Shown piece by piece: positions 10,563-22,359 of a stretch of DNA of 64,000 bases (within the stretch, counting starts at the first letter, position 1; the number at the start of each line of letters is the position of its first letter). A program made the position numbers and the translations under genes. Source of the DNA: Polytrichum commune (taxonomy: Eukaryota > Streptophyta > Polytrichopsida > Polytrichales > Polytrichaceae); the NCBI GenBank assembly GCA_950295325.1, contig OX485804.1, positions 34,656,001-34,720,000 of the forward strand. The letters are read 5' to 3'. The notes under the pieces are model-generated. The model searched no databases. It was not told the origin of the DNA and saw only the letters and a program-made list of their open reading frames with translations.

Positions 10563-13500
10563 ATGTCGGAAAGTTTCTCAACCTCATCAGTTTGGCAATC
10601 GAACATGGACTATGGTCGATCAAGGATTTTGGAAGAAGGCAACTCCAAAATGGACACTTTGGACTTTGAACTTTGGCATGCATGTGCCGGACCACTCATA
10701 TCACTTCCACCTTTGGAAAGTGTAGTGGTGTATTGGCCACAAGGGCACATTGAGCAGGTCCGTCATTCATCACTCATTGAGCAGTAGGTATATCAATTAT
10801 GGATGCTTGGGTTCAATTGTGACTTGGAAGGGAAGCTCATTTTCAAAGACTTTGTGGTGGCAAGACTCTTCCGGGGTCACATGTGGTTTAAAAAAAATAT
10901 TCATGAACTTCCCTCTGCTGTTTCGTGCCAGGTGGTTGCATGTACATCTGATAAAATTAATGGGGATGTTCTCAAACCCTACTCGCTGCCCTCCAAGATC
11001 ATCTGCCGACTCAACAAAATTGATCTGAAGGTAACTTACTCACCTCACACTTGCCAGGAGGCTTGCAGTGATGGAACTTGTGTAGGAGCTTGGAGTGGGC
11101 TCATTTGCAATTGGATTTCTTATTTTTTTTGTAAATATGTGCAGGCTGATCCACAAACCGATGAAGTGTATGCGCAGATGGATCTGACTCCTTTAGAAGA
11201 GGTTCTCCTCAAACTCATCGTTGGTCTTCATTTCATAAGCACCTGTTTCTCTGGCAATTTCATCAATAAGTGATTGGTGTGTAGATTCTGATCTGCTGGG
11301 TTGGATTTGACCTATGCATGCTTGCTGTCTGTGGATGTTACCTGTTATCTGAGTCTCATATGACATGCAATGCAGAGTGGCATTCCCTCAAGTATGAAAG
11401 AACCTCCACCTCCACCAGCACAGAAAAATACACATATGTTTTGCAAAACTTTGACAGCAAGTGACACAAGCACTCATGGAGGGTTCTCAGTTCCTAGAAG
11501 AGCTGCGGAATTATGTCTACCTCCCCTTGTAAGCAATCTGTCTGCCATTTTCTCAAATGATAACGCCAGGTTTCTTGTTTTTGTTCTTAGTTTTTCAGTT
11601 GTTGAGGTGCTTATGTTATACCTCTAAACATGCACTAGGTCTCTATTAAATCACTGAAGGTGTTTGTTATTCACAACATAAACGGATTCATTTTTTCATG
11701 ACATATTTACTCATGATGTTATTCAGGATTACAATATGAATCCTCCTTGTCAAGAACTTGTTGCCAAGGATTTGCACGGTGTTGAGTGGAAGTTTCGTCA
11801 CATTTATCGAGGTAAGGCTTTGAACAGGTTAATTCTCACCTGATGGTTTGGAGTTCTGACCTGCAGTTGTGTCATAATAGTCTCAATTTTGTGTACAGTT
11901 CATGAGGGAAATCTTTTTAAAACATTGGGTGTAGTCAGTCTTAATAAGCTAATTGCCATTGCAGGTCATCCACGCAGGCATCTGCTCACGACAGGGTGGA
12001 GTGTGTTTGTGAGTAGCAAGAGGCTAGTTGCAGGGGACTCGGTACTATTTCTGCGGTATGTACCTGTATAGACAGTATCTTTATCCTTCTCTGGCATATG
12101 GTGCAAACAAACACCTTGGATGATGTTTTTGGGGTCCAGCAAAGTAGTTTAAGATAGGATGAATTGATTTATGAAACCTTGAATTTTGGTTTTCAACTAG
12201 TTCAATTATCTGAATTGTGAGTAGATCAGACTTTTATTTTTGTGACTGGTCTTTTTGCTTCAATGTCTTGACCTGTTGACTTATTTTAAAACTCAGGGGT
12301 GAGAACGGACAGCTGAGGATAGGAGTAAGGCGAGCTACAATGCAACATGTAAATGTGCGGTCTCCTTTTTTTTGTAGTATGAACTTGCATCTCGGTGTCA
12401 TAGCAGCTGCATCTCATGCTGCCAAAAACACTCTCCGGTTCAGTGTCATCTATAACCCAAGGTTTGTACACCATTCCAGTGTGAGGACTTTCTGTAGAGG
12501 TTAGATTGTTACATTTCTTCAACAACAAATATCATCTAGCAATTTTCAGAGTATATTGTGCTTGTCTCTAAAACCTCACTGGTTTCTTTTATGTAGAACT
12601 GATGAGAGGGATTTGGGAGAAGCCTCCCAAGTCAAGGGCACATTTTGTTGATGTATTTAGCATGAAGTACAATTTAATGTTTGAGCTAGATGGTTGATAC
12701 CTGTCTAATCCTGCTTCTTGTAGAAGCTTTCTTCAGAGCACCTTCTAATGGGTTTGGCTGTATGATACATTTGTGCAGGACAAGTCCATCAGAGTTTGTT
12801 ATCCCTTATCACAAGTATGTGAAGGCAGAAAGCAATATTCCAACAGTTGGGTCAAGATTTAAGATGAGATTTGAATCAGAAGAATCTGCTGAAAGAAGGT
12901 TTGATGACTCTAAATTGTTCATCTTCTAATACTTGATTATTTGATCATCTGCAGCATTTGATAGGTCATTGGCATTAAGTGAAGATTTTAGTGCGAGCTT
13001 GGAAGTCTATGTTTGGTGGATTGTAGTAGTGAAATATGACAGCTTGTTAGTGGTACTTATGATAACGGAATGGCCAAAGTTCGAAAAAGTGGTTATCAAG
13101 AACAATTCCCAGATTGTGATTACATCTATTCTGGTTTTTGAGCTGAACTGAAATATGTCATGTAGTTTTCAAAGAGTTTGTATCTGGAAACTTGTGGGCA
13201 TTCTTGTGAGCAATTGTTGTACAGTTTTATCGTCTAGTGAACTATATGGAGTGGAATTAACTTCCTTTTTATTTTGGATGCCGGCAGGTGCACTGGAACT
13301 ATTACTGGTGTCGAGGTAGCAGATCCCAAGGATTGGGCAGACTCTCGGTGGAGATCTGTGAAGGTGGAGTGGGATGAGTCAGCGGCTAGTGAAAGGCACG
13401 AAAGGGTTTCACCATGGGAAATTGAGCCCTTTGTCCCAGTATCCACCTTGCCCCCCCCACCATCTGTAGGGCCTAGACAACCAAAGCGACGACCACCTAC

Positions 13501-15260
13501 TCTTGTGACAGACTCGTCCCCTCTCGGTGTGTACCTCTGACCTTCATCTGAGTCACGTGTTCTGTAAAAGACAGTTGGTTGTAGCATCACTAGTTGTTTT
13601 GAGGTGGTAAGCAAGTCATTTCTGCTGACGGTAGGTTCTCCATCTTTCTGAAAATTGTGTAGTTATAAATTTATTAATCACCCTCTCTTATTGTCACAAC
13701 CTGCAGGAACCAGTCAAAGTGCGCTAGATCCTTTTCAGTCAAACAAGCTGGCTAGGATTCTTCAGGGTCATGACCATCGGAATAATGGGTTGAGCTTAGG
13801 AGATGAAGAGGAAGGGGATGTTACGTCCTCTCGGACTCCCTCATGGGCTGTCAAACGGGAGCCTCAAAGACCTGGACCTCAGAACTGGTTTCGAGGTACA
13901 GATAATAGTCCAGTGGAGGATATGCTTGGCAACCTTCAAGGAGGTGCACAAAGGCAAGATTATGGAGGACTGCTGAATCTGGACTCGTCAAAGCAAAACA
14001 TAGAGAGAGAGAAGCACCAGTTGAGGCGCTGTGTACAGAAATTGCGTGATCGGCACAAGGATATACCTTCCTATGATCATATGTCAGCTACATCTCTCCA
14101 GCTAAGTCCGCGGATTTCAGCTGGTTCACATATCATTGATAATGGTGAATTGCAGTTATCTGTCAACTCAGCCAACATGGAGCAACCTTCAAGCAACTCG
14201 CTCACAAGTATGCAATGGAATGGAGGCATGGGACCTCCAACGCACTTGTCTGGTGCATCACTCACACTTCGTGAACCTAGTACCACCATGCCATATTGGC
14301 TCACTACTCCTAGAACTTCTTTACCACCCAGTGGGACTGGGACTGCATCACACCCTGGGGTAGGTAAAGGAGTACTGTTGCCTAGCACCTTGCCAAACAA
14401 CAAGCCATTTTTAAATGACTGCCCTCCCAAAAATCTCCCCTTTGGGCAGCGAGATATGCCAGAACAGGAGCACTTCAGTAGCGCTGCTCCTCCACAAGAG
14501 CAGCACTGCAAGCTTTTTGGATTTGACCTCACGGACATGTCAGCTCCAGTAATAGCTTCTGCACCTTCTCGATGTGAAGATTCAGAAGTGTCAATGCCTT
14601 GGCCAGAACCTGAACATTCTTCTGGTGATCAACATGCTTCTAAGCTTTCAAGTGGAGATTCACAGGGACACACACAGACTGGCCCTGTCAGGAGTGGCAC
14701 AAAGGTGAATGTTGGATAATATTGTCAATGGCTGTTGCTTTATCCTCAAATAACTGACCTCTACTTTATTTCAATGTGAAATTTATGGCTAGCTGAAGGT
14801 AAAGACTGACCAGGGTTCTGCTGTTCTGCAGGTTTACCAGCAGGGAAAATTTGGGCGCACCATTGACCTGAAAAAGTGCGAAAGCTATGTGCAGTTAAGG
14901 CGCATGCTTGCAACGCTTTTCAATCTCGAAGGGCACCTTGACGATCCTAGCAAAGGCTGGCAACTGGTGTATACAGATCACGAGAATGATATGCTTCTTG
15001 TGGGGGATGATCCTTGGGAGTGAGTCAGCCAATCCTTTATTCAGTCCATTGCAGACTTTGGTGAATGTGAAGATGTTGCTTGCTTTATGCACTCGTGAAA
15101 TATATACTCGCGAGATTGCTGAAGACTAACAGAATTGTTTGGTGTATGTTGCAGAGAGTTCTGCAGTTGCGTCCGAAGCCTCAAGATCTTCTCTCCAGAA
15201 GAGGTAGCAACGCATATTCTAGGAAAACATGCCTCTGTTAGAGGTGAGGAGGATGATTGA
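10563..15260 (+). CDS. ARF: Auxin response factor, class B (ARF2/3/4-like)
   Basis: Sequence-specific nuclear transcription factor that binds auxin response elements; class-B members mostly repress. Exons: 10563-10757, 10932-11030, 11145-11201, 11376-11528, 11727-11811, 11965-12055, 12297-12461, 12779-12898, 13288-13526, 13707-14704, 14832-15019, 15155-15260; all introns GT..AG and phases match, giving 831 residues. The N-terminus has [12 protein letters not shown]3 DNA-binding domain at about 137-238 ([39 protein letters not shown]). Auxin_resp domain at about 263-345 ([18 protein letters not shown], the class-B form). Middle region with a KLFGF motif at 670-674, the kind bound by TOPLESS corepressors. 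C-terminal PB1 domain at 735-825 with the acidic [13 protein letters not shown] motif used for ARF/Aux-IAA oligomers. The first ATG of the frame is used; ATG 10651 is an alternative. The intron 1 donor (gtccgt) is weak; a stronger gtaggt at 10784 would put exon 2 out of frame. Confidence 0.93.
13754..13774 (+). promoter_or_regulatory. Possible tasiARF target segment in ARF exon 10
   Basis: Codons for RILQGHD (residues 418-424) sit where class-B ARFs of other land plants have the KVLQGQE-like segment whose mRNA is recognised by TAS3-derived tasiARFs. Compared by eye with the Arabidopsis ARF3/4-type site, about 13 of 21 bases match, mostly in the 3' half. The position is homologous, but pairing to this species' own tasiARF is untested. 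Confidence 0.4.
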
Positions 15261-16570
15261 GGATGCACAACACTGAATGACTGCTGAATGGGCATGTCTG
15301 TCAGGAACTGTGGTCATTCTTGCCGGCGTCATGTCAATATCTCTGGTTTCTTTTTTTGGGTTCGGCATACTTTGGGTGGCGTAGTAATTAAATTCCCAAG
15401 ATTTTTGTACTTGTTGGAATGCCCATTTTATGAGGTTCCATTAGGTGGAGTTTCAGGGCCCTGGCCTGTCGCGGTCATGCAGCTCTTGCATGTAATGTTA
15501 GTAGGGGGTTATAAGCCTTAGGCATGGGACAACTGGTTCGTTATTTCCGCACAATGGAAGGAACATTGTAAAAATTCCCAGTCAATTTTGATAGCCCATT
15601 GTAAGTATATCTAGAAGGATCTGATGGGATGCACTCAGATGAGTCGTCAAACAGGAGTGTTACACACCTGTGTTTTTGAGGACACCAAGCCCTGCATGTC
15701 TGAAGAGTTGGTGGAGACATAGGACCAATAAACCTGCAGTCCCAGGTGTTGTTTTAACCTGAGTTTTGGAGAGGATGAAGGAAGGGAACAACCCACGTGA
15801 AAGATAGGGGAGTATGTTAATTTAATCATGGACTCACTATTTGTCATTACGTTCGATTCAAACACTGATTTTCTTCTTTCCTCAACTGCGGATAACCTAG
15901 ATATGATCCAGTCTTGCCCACTACCAAAGGTTCACCAAGACTGTGGTCAACAATCTGAACAGAAGTGCTCATATCGGGTTGATATCTCTGCCCCTGTTTG
16001 TAGGTCTGTATGCAGCAGAGGCTCTGATTAAGTCGTTAGTCTTCTGATGGATGGCCTGTAAAACTTCATAAATCCTTCAAACAAAGGAAATATATTTTTA
16101 CTTACTAATTTGCTTGGCATCAATTCTCTTGGACTGGATTGCATGTTTACTGATGAATGAGCACATGGTTGGAGTTGAGAAATGCAATGGAAAATTTGTA
16201 GATGTTTCTTGGTCTGATAATTAAAAAACTGTGCTTCTTTCAATCATGATTGGTCTTGGTTAGGCCTCTCATCCCTTTGACGGCTTTGACAATGCCAGTG
16301 ATTTGTGAAGGCGAAATCTAATCATGAATGGATCTAATCAAGGCTATGGAGGGGTGAAACTGGTCATTTCTGACTTGCTCATATAATCACTATTACATGC
16401 ATTATGAGCTTTTGCCATATTTACACTAAAGTTCTAGGTCCCAAAGATGTTTGGGACAATAGGTGTTTTACACCACATTCTCCATTCTAATGTTGATATT
16501 TGTTGATATTTGTTGTCCATATTTGTTAGTCTTGCCTTCTCGATCTCGATGAACACTAATTCTCTTCCCA
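15261..16570 (+). other. ARF 3' UTR and downstream intergenic
   Basis: Presumed 3' UTR of the ARF gene followed by AT-rich DNA. Several short frames, none recognisable. No clear polyadenylation site can be assigned. Confidence 0.4.
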
Positions 16571-17720
16571 ATTATCATAGGCTACGAAGAAAGACAACAC
16601 CGTTTCATGAGGATTGAGGAGCTCCACGAAATGCGGAGGGACGGTGAAAGAGTAACTCTGCCGCGGATCTCTGCTTGGCGACGCCAATAGGATACCAAGC
16701 TCACCGCAATGAACAAGCGTGTGCATAACATCTTGCTAAGTAATGAGGCAACAAGCGCCAACAAACTAGCGCAGATACGCACACCACAAGCGCCAGCAAA
16801 ACAAGTACAGCTCCGAGCACATACGAGCTGCCAAGAATGAAGTCAGTCCTGCCAACATCTCGACATCACAACCGTAGTAGCACATGGCCGACCACCCAAG
16901 CCCGACACGCCCAACAAGAGCAAACGCCCTTCACCCACACCGACACAGAAGAAACTTGCAACTCAGCACCAACTTTACCCATCAGGCGAATTACAAGAAG
17001 GCACAAGACAACAAGCGATCCTGCAGCAAACGCATCTGCACCTACATAACAAGCACCACCATGAAACTCTACACTAATCCTCCACTCATGCACTTATGGT
17101 GCCTCCTGACCACAATCCTCTTCACGCAGCACAACATCAGGTTGTGGCTCCTACCTACTCTCTCCCTGGTACACGCCAACACTCGCTCACTCCCAACAAT
17201 AGTTCTCCTTCTCAAGTTTCCCACTCCTACCCAAGGTAACCTTCACCCTATCTCCAACCTCCTCCCATACGGAGGCGGTGCCTTCCTGCACCTCCCTCCT
17301 CCGGCGTCTCCAAGAAGAAGCCGCTACAGGGATGGCCCGCCCTTTCTCTTCCGTCCTCCGCCAGCCCCTCCTTGCAACCTTCGTGTGGATCCCGAAGCCA
17401 ACAACCACATCCCTCGCGCCGCTCCCCGATCATCTCCCTCACGCCTACACCAACCTCCATCCTCCCAACATCAGCACAAACATACCCACAAAAAAACATG
17501 CACTTCCACCACTCACCCCACACATGCAACAATGTAGTTGGATCGATACGAAATGCACTCTCCTACTTGTGGGAAAGGCTCAGGATATGCCCACCATCCA
17601 GACCATGAAACCACGGTCGAAGCCATTCACTGGGCACGCATGGCAGTGCAAGAAACACAATCCAACTTCATCATCGTAATCAAACAACACACAAACTGGG
17701 AAAGTCAGAACACATCATTT
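16570..17720 (+). pseudogene. Decayed AC-rich, Pro/Thr-rich ORFs, retroelement relic?
   Basis: The + strand is strikingly A/C-rich, as in the retroelement relic at 22.4-23.8 kb. One frame starts with a charged helical stretch (RFMRIEELHEMRRDGERV, about 16600-16660), then continues Gln/Pro/Thr-rich, interrupted by stops at 16688, 16838, 17075 and 17237. A second frame (16884-17858) has one stop (TAG 17535) followed by a patterned segment (ETTVEAIHWARMAVQETQ). Two stops (16688, 17535) could be mutated Trp codons. A gag-like or 5' ORF of a non-LTR element is the best guess; no domain was recognised with certainty. Confidence 0.35.
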
Positions 17721-19090
17721 CCCTCCTTGACATGCACATATGCATTAACATTTAATTGGCACCTGTGGTGCATTGACTTTATTGGCATCCGAATTCACCT
17801 AGGATTTGAAGTTGATTCATTCGAGATCTTCATGGAAATATTGCTCAAGCCGCAGTGAAGCAAAATGAGATAAGATAATTACGAAATTTTGGATTTTGAA
17901 GAATTTGCCGAGCCATTGCACGAATTTAAGGACAAGAGGACAAGGGACTAAGGTAAACTGGTACCCGAAGGCGTGCCTCAAGGAGATATTGGATGTCTAG
18001 GTCTCATCAACAAAATGTACTCGGAAAATGACATAGGAGATTTAATTCGGCAAAGTGAAAATCATCATTGGAAAGGAGATTCAAGGGTGGAAGATGACTT
18101 ACACGAGGTTGTCAAGTAGGCCAGATCTATTATCACTTCATCCTCAAGTTCTAAATTAAGATCTCACATCATAAGGGTCCTCAATTGAATCGGGTAGGGC
18201 TAAGCACTAATAAATAAAGGAATAAACCCACCAATTATATTTGGTGACTCATGAAGGAATTTAAAGGAGATCTTTGACCGGTTTTGTTCTCTTCGAGGTA
18301 GGCCTAAAACAAAACCGGGAGACCATGGCACTCCAAATGCTTATAACCGTTGGTTTATTCTATTGTATCATGCGAGAGGACCCGCATGAATACAAATTCA
18401 TTGAAATAGCATTTGGTTGAGGGTTTGGTCATGTATGACTTCAAACTACACTTGGGGGTCCGTGATCACACTACATGATTTTGGAGGTGCTTTGGGATGG
18501 CCTTTTGGACACTTTCTTTTGGGCTCTCACAATTTCATGGTCACGGCTCTTGGCTCGTGTGTGAATCAACCCTAAGATGCTAGGCAATGAACGGGGAGAA
18601 CTAACCACTAGTCACAGATGAACCAGTTGAAGTTCAAGACTTCATAAAAATTAGACATCATTTTAGAAGAATATATGAAATATACATTGTATTAATCAAG
18701 GAAAAACCGGAAAGATTACAACATGTAATCGGTTGGACTTGAAAACACTAGGATCTTGACCGATTATGCCCCAAAAATCTCCCGGACATTGATGGTAGGT
18801 GCCAATGACTCCAACGTAGTGGCAACAACAACAAGCTCAACCTCGTCTTCCCATTGCATTGACATATAGGAGAGTAAGTAAAGAAAACCCTCAAGTCCAA
18901 ATCCCTTAAACCCATGACCGAATAATATTAAGATTAGGAAGAATGACAACAAAATACCCACACACCTTTGTGACAACTTTGGTATTGTAGTCTTCCCATA
19001 TCAATACAAAATTAAAACTAGAATGACACTTATAGAAGGGGGTAAAGGATTACAACACCTACCAAAGTCGAGGATGAAAACAATGATTAC
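17721..19090. other. Intergenic, no gene seen
   Basis: AT-rich with no conserved frame. Contains phrases shared with other intergenic parts of the window, but no element ends could be defined. Confidence 0.4.
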
Positions 19091-19094
19091 TATG

Positions 19095-19341
19095 TAGAGG
19101 CAAGAATAAATTATTGCATATGAGTGTACCTCTCGTTCATTCAGGGTTAAGGTTGCAAAAATAATATGTAGTCTAAATTTCACTTACTTTAGTTAATTTC
19201 TCACCAGAGTAAGTTTTGTAGATCCCAAATTAGTCCAATCAACATTGTTTGAGATAAATCAACCACAAAACTTATAGGGGGTCAAGGTTTTTTTTAGGTT
19301 GCATGTATGAGAGGTTCAATTGTTTGTGACGATTCCCTCTG
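19095..19341. mobile_element. MITE family B, diverged copy
   Basis: The left end (reverse orientation of 'gagaggta.gct') pairs with the right end around 'tgtatgagaggttc'. The interior shares 'aattagtccaa' and 'ggggtcaagg' with the better-preserved copies at 30383 and 45272. A further partial copy, with 'aattagtctag' and 'aacaacaaatatatagg', follows at about 19395-19475. Confidence 0.45.
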
Positions 19342-20329
19342 GCCTTATGTAAAGCTTGGAGACTATTACCTAAAGCCAACATACCCCGACATTGAGGTCA
19401 AAGTCCTCAAATTAGTCTAGTGAGGCTAAATTGGAACGAATTAACAACAAATATATAGGTGACATGTTGGTTTTCACTGCCCTCCTTTGTAGGTGTTGTG
19501 ATACATAGTCCTTTAGAAGGGTGATTGTTGTGGGTGAATATTCACAACACCTACCGAGGGGAAGGTGAAAACATTAAATTTTTTTGTATGACTAGCATAT
19601 TGTTGTTGAAAACTAGAAAGATATTTACTCTCAAATCCATATCTATTAAGGATAACCCCTAGAAGTTGAGGTGGATGTTTTTGTCCACATAGTCACCAAT
19701 GTACATTTTTACATTATATGTTATGTTTTGGATATGTGGATGGCTGAAAAATTTGTGTGAGTAGTCCCAACTATACAACAATACCATCCATATGATCTAC
19801 CATAAGAGGTGCCAATTTTCTCTAATATTATTGACATTTTTGTATACTTAGACAAACTATTTGTCCATAAATAAGGGGGATGTGCACTTGTGAGGACAAA
19901 AATATCAAATGGCAACAACAAAAGCCGCAACACCACAACCACAACTTCAAATGTTTTGTATTTCTTTTTCTTTTTCTTTTTTGGCACAGATTAAAAATTC
20001 AATTGCAAAGAAAACCCAAAATACAACCAACTTGGCTGAAACAACGCAACTTGGCTGAGTGAAAATCAAGAAATAATGCTCATCCGAGGCCTATCCTTCC
20101 AAGTAACAAATGTTTTGTATTTCATGTTCACCAACCACCATATTTGTGTAATTTTGCGATCAAGTGTGTGTCATATTGGTGGTTGGATTTATTATACTTA
20201 AATCCTAGTTTAAGATGTTGAATTGGATTGAATCGTTTTAAACGATTTTGGAAAGAATTTGCTTCAACCTTTAGGGATTAAAACGATGAAGAGGCAACAA
20301 AAGCTAAAGGCGGACAATTTTTTACCCTC

Positions 20330-20455
20330 CGCTTAGTAAGTAAGTGTTATAAAACAAATCCAATTGTGCCTCCTATTCAACCAAGAAACTTAGCTTGTGA
20401 GCACGTACCCGGTGGGTATGAGGAGACTTAAGCTCCACACAGGCAAGTCACTGGG
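20330..20455 (+). repeat. Diverged copy of the segment at about 24850-24975
   Basis: Contains accaagaaac, gtacccggtgggtatg and taagctccacacaggca. They match in order and spacing accaagaaac, atacccggcgggtatg and tgagctccacgcaggca at 24898-24961, upstream of the HicB-like gene. Many differences are C-to-T or G-to-A, including CG to TG/CA, as in methylated, decaying DNA. It may be a small duplication or both may derive from one repeat family. Confidence 0.6.
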
Positions 20456-20569
20456 ACATAATTATGGCCATTTTATGAGCACGAGAATCCTCATTTTGAC
20501 AAAACTTAAGATATCCACACGAGCTCCAAAATTTATGAGGTAAGTGATTAAGGTAGTCTACTTCGGTTA

Positions 20570-21320
20570 TCAAACACCTACGTTTGATTGACATGTGGTT
20601 GGGAGTGACTCCAAGAACACTGTCATATGGAAAAATACATGTGTTTAAAAGAGATTGGACTACGTCCTCGTAATATGGTAACCATTTAAGCTCAACAATT
20701 GACATATTTGGGAGAACTTATATGACCATTTAATAAGCACGGAAATGTTCACTTTGATATTGAATAAGATATTGGCATGAGCTCCAAAATTTACGAGGAA
20801 AGACAATTACAGCCTCAATTTGGACATGGTAACCATCTTTTACTAATCATGTCTATCATATCCTAGGAGAAGTGGGCTAGACGGAAAAAAAAAACGTTAA
20901 CCATTTAAGACCCATCTGCCTTACAATCTCAATTTGGATTTGCTATCCACCTCCTCATACTAGGTTATGGTGTGTTATATATCCGGGGAGAAATGGGCTA
21001 CTATCATGACTTAGTCGAGAAAAAACACCCATCACTTCTCGTATGATATGGAAAAACATGATTAGTACGAGATGGTTAGCAAATCCAAACCGAGGGCCAT
21101 AGGCACTTCCCTGATAATGTTTGGAGCTCACATGAATATCTTATTCACTATCAAAGTGAAAAAAGAATATTGCTCAGTAAATGGTCATTCAAATCCTCGC
21201 ACACCATCTAATCTCTTGAACACATGTCTTTATGGTGTCCGTTCTTAGAGCCACATCATCTCACATACCAATCAAATAACATAGGTGTCCTAGCAAGGGT
21301 GAGTTTCCGTGTAGGTCACG
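20570..21320. repeat. Inverted pair of repeat-family C units
   Basis: 20570-20880 is a family C unit in + orientation and about 21030-21320 a unit in reverse orientation, giving an imperfect inverted repeat with its centre near 20950. Matching blocks include 'cactttgatattgaataagatatt' against its counterpart at about 21140-21165, and the 'gagctccaaa' and 'gctaaccatct' blocks. Both arms are non-coding. Confidence 0.55.
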
Positions 21321-21329
21321 TGTCCACCA

Positions 21330-22355
21330 AGTTCTAGTTGGGTTAAGGACAAACTCGCCAATTATAGATGAAATATGATGGGGAAGGGTTTGTATGTGCC
21401 AACTAGCTACTCTCATCTTCTCAAATCTGGGCCCATCTACTAACCAATTCCTTCATGTTAAAACCAATGTGTGTATTGATATGTTCATTTTGACATACAA
21501 GTATGGTCTTGGTATGTCCAACTTGGTTGTTGGGCCCAATTGGTAGGGCCATGTGTATGTGATAAGAAGGTCAGGTTTGTCAAACATGAGTATGAGTATT
21601 GTTCTTTGGGACATACCCTAGATCTAAGGATGGGTAAGTTCAAAATTCAAGAGACACATTGGGGTAGCATTTGCATTGGTATGGTATGTTGAACACTCAT
21701 CATATTGAATCAAACACATCAAATAAAAACCACTTACAAGATGGGATGATAACAAATTTTGATCACATGTAAAGAAACAATCAATCCAAAACATGTATCA
21801 TGAGATACTATATCATCTTTTAATTAATTTTAGGAGACTTTTATTACTTCGGCTGTCCATGGAAAGTTATATATATAGTGTGTGTATATATATATATACA
21901 AATACATGCATATATTTCAAATGCACATTGTTATGAATGACAGAATAACTACACTATATATTGTATTTTGTGTCACTAGTTATATTTTTCTTCATCGATA
22001 CTACTTGTAAAACACATGTGTAGTGTCATCAACACTAAATGTAAACTTAGCATTAATTGTCATTATTTGTTAAAAAAAATATGGCATTATAGATTTACAG
22101 CAATTAATGTCACTTTCTAAGAGATTTTCCATCCAAATTTGAATCACTTATGACAATATTTCATTACATATATGTAAGGATGCAAAACATACCAAAATTG
22201 GATGAACTAAATGTAAGTTGGGATGACACTATTTGCAAACATATACATAAGAAGTCACAGTAGGAAAGTTACCACAATGACATAAAATACCATATGGCAC
22301 TAACTACAATATTCAATGTACAGCCATAAAACAAAAAGTTAACATAGCTTTTCCT
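21330..22355. other. Intergenic, no gene seen
   Basis: AT-rich DNA with a (TA)n run at about 21870-21900. No conserved frame. Confidence 0.4.
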
Positions 22356-22359
22356 AACT

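Noticed and set aside
12595-12660. Possible extra ARF exon after a tag acceptor
   Set aside because: Family alignment is continuous without it, and inclusion would break the Auxin_resp domain.
14077-14538. 153-residue minus-strand ORF
   Set aside because: Antisense shadow of ARF exon 10.
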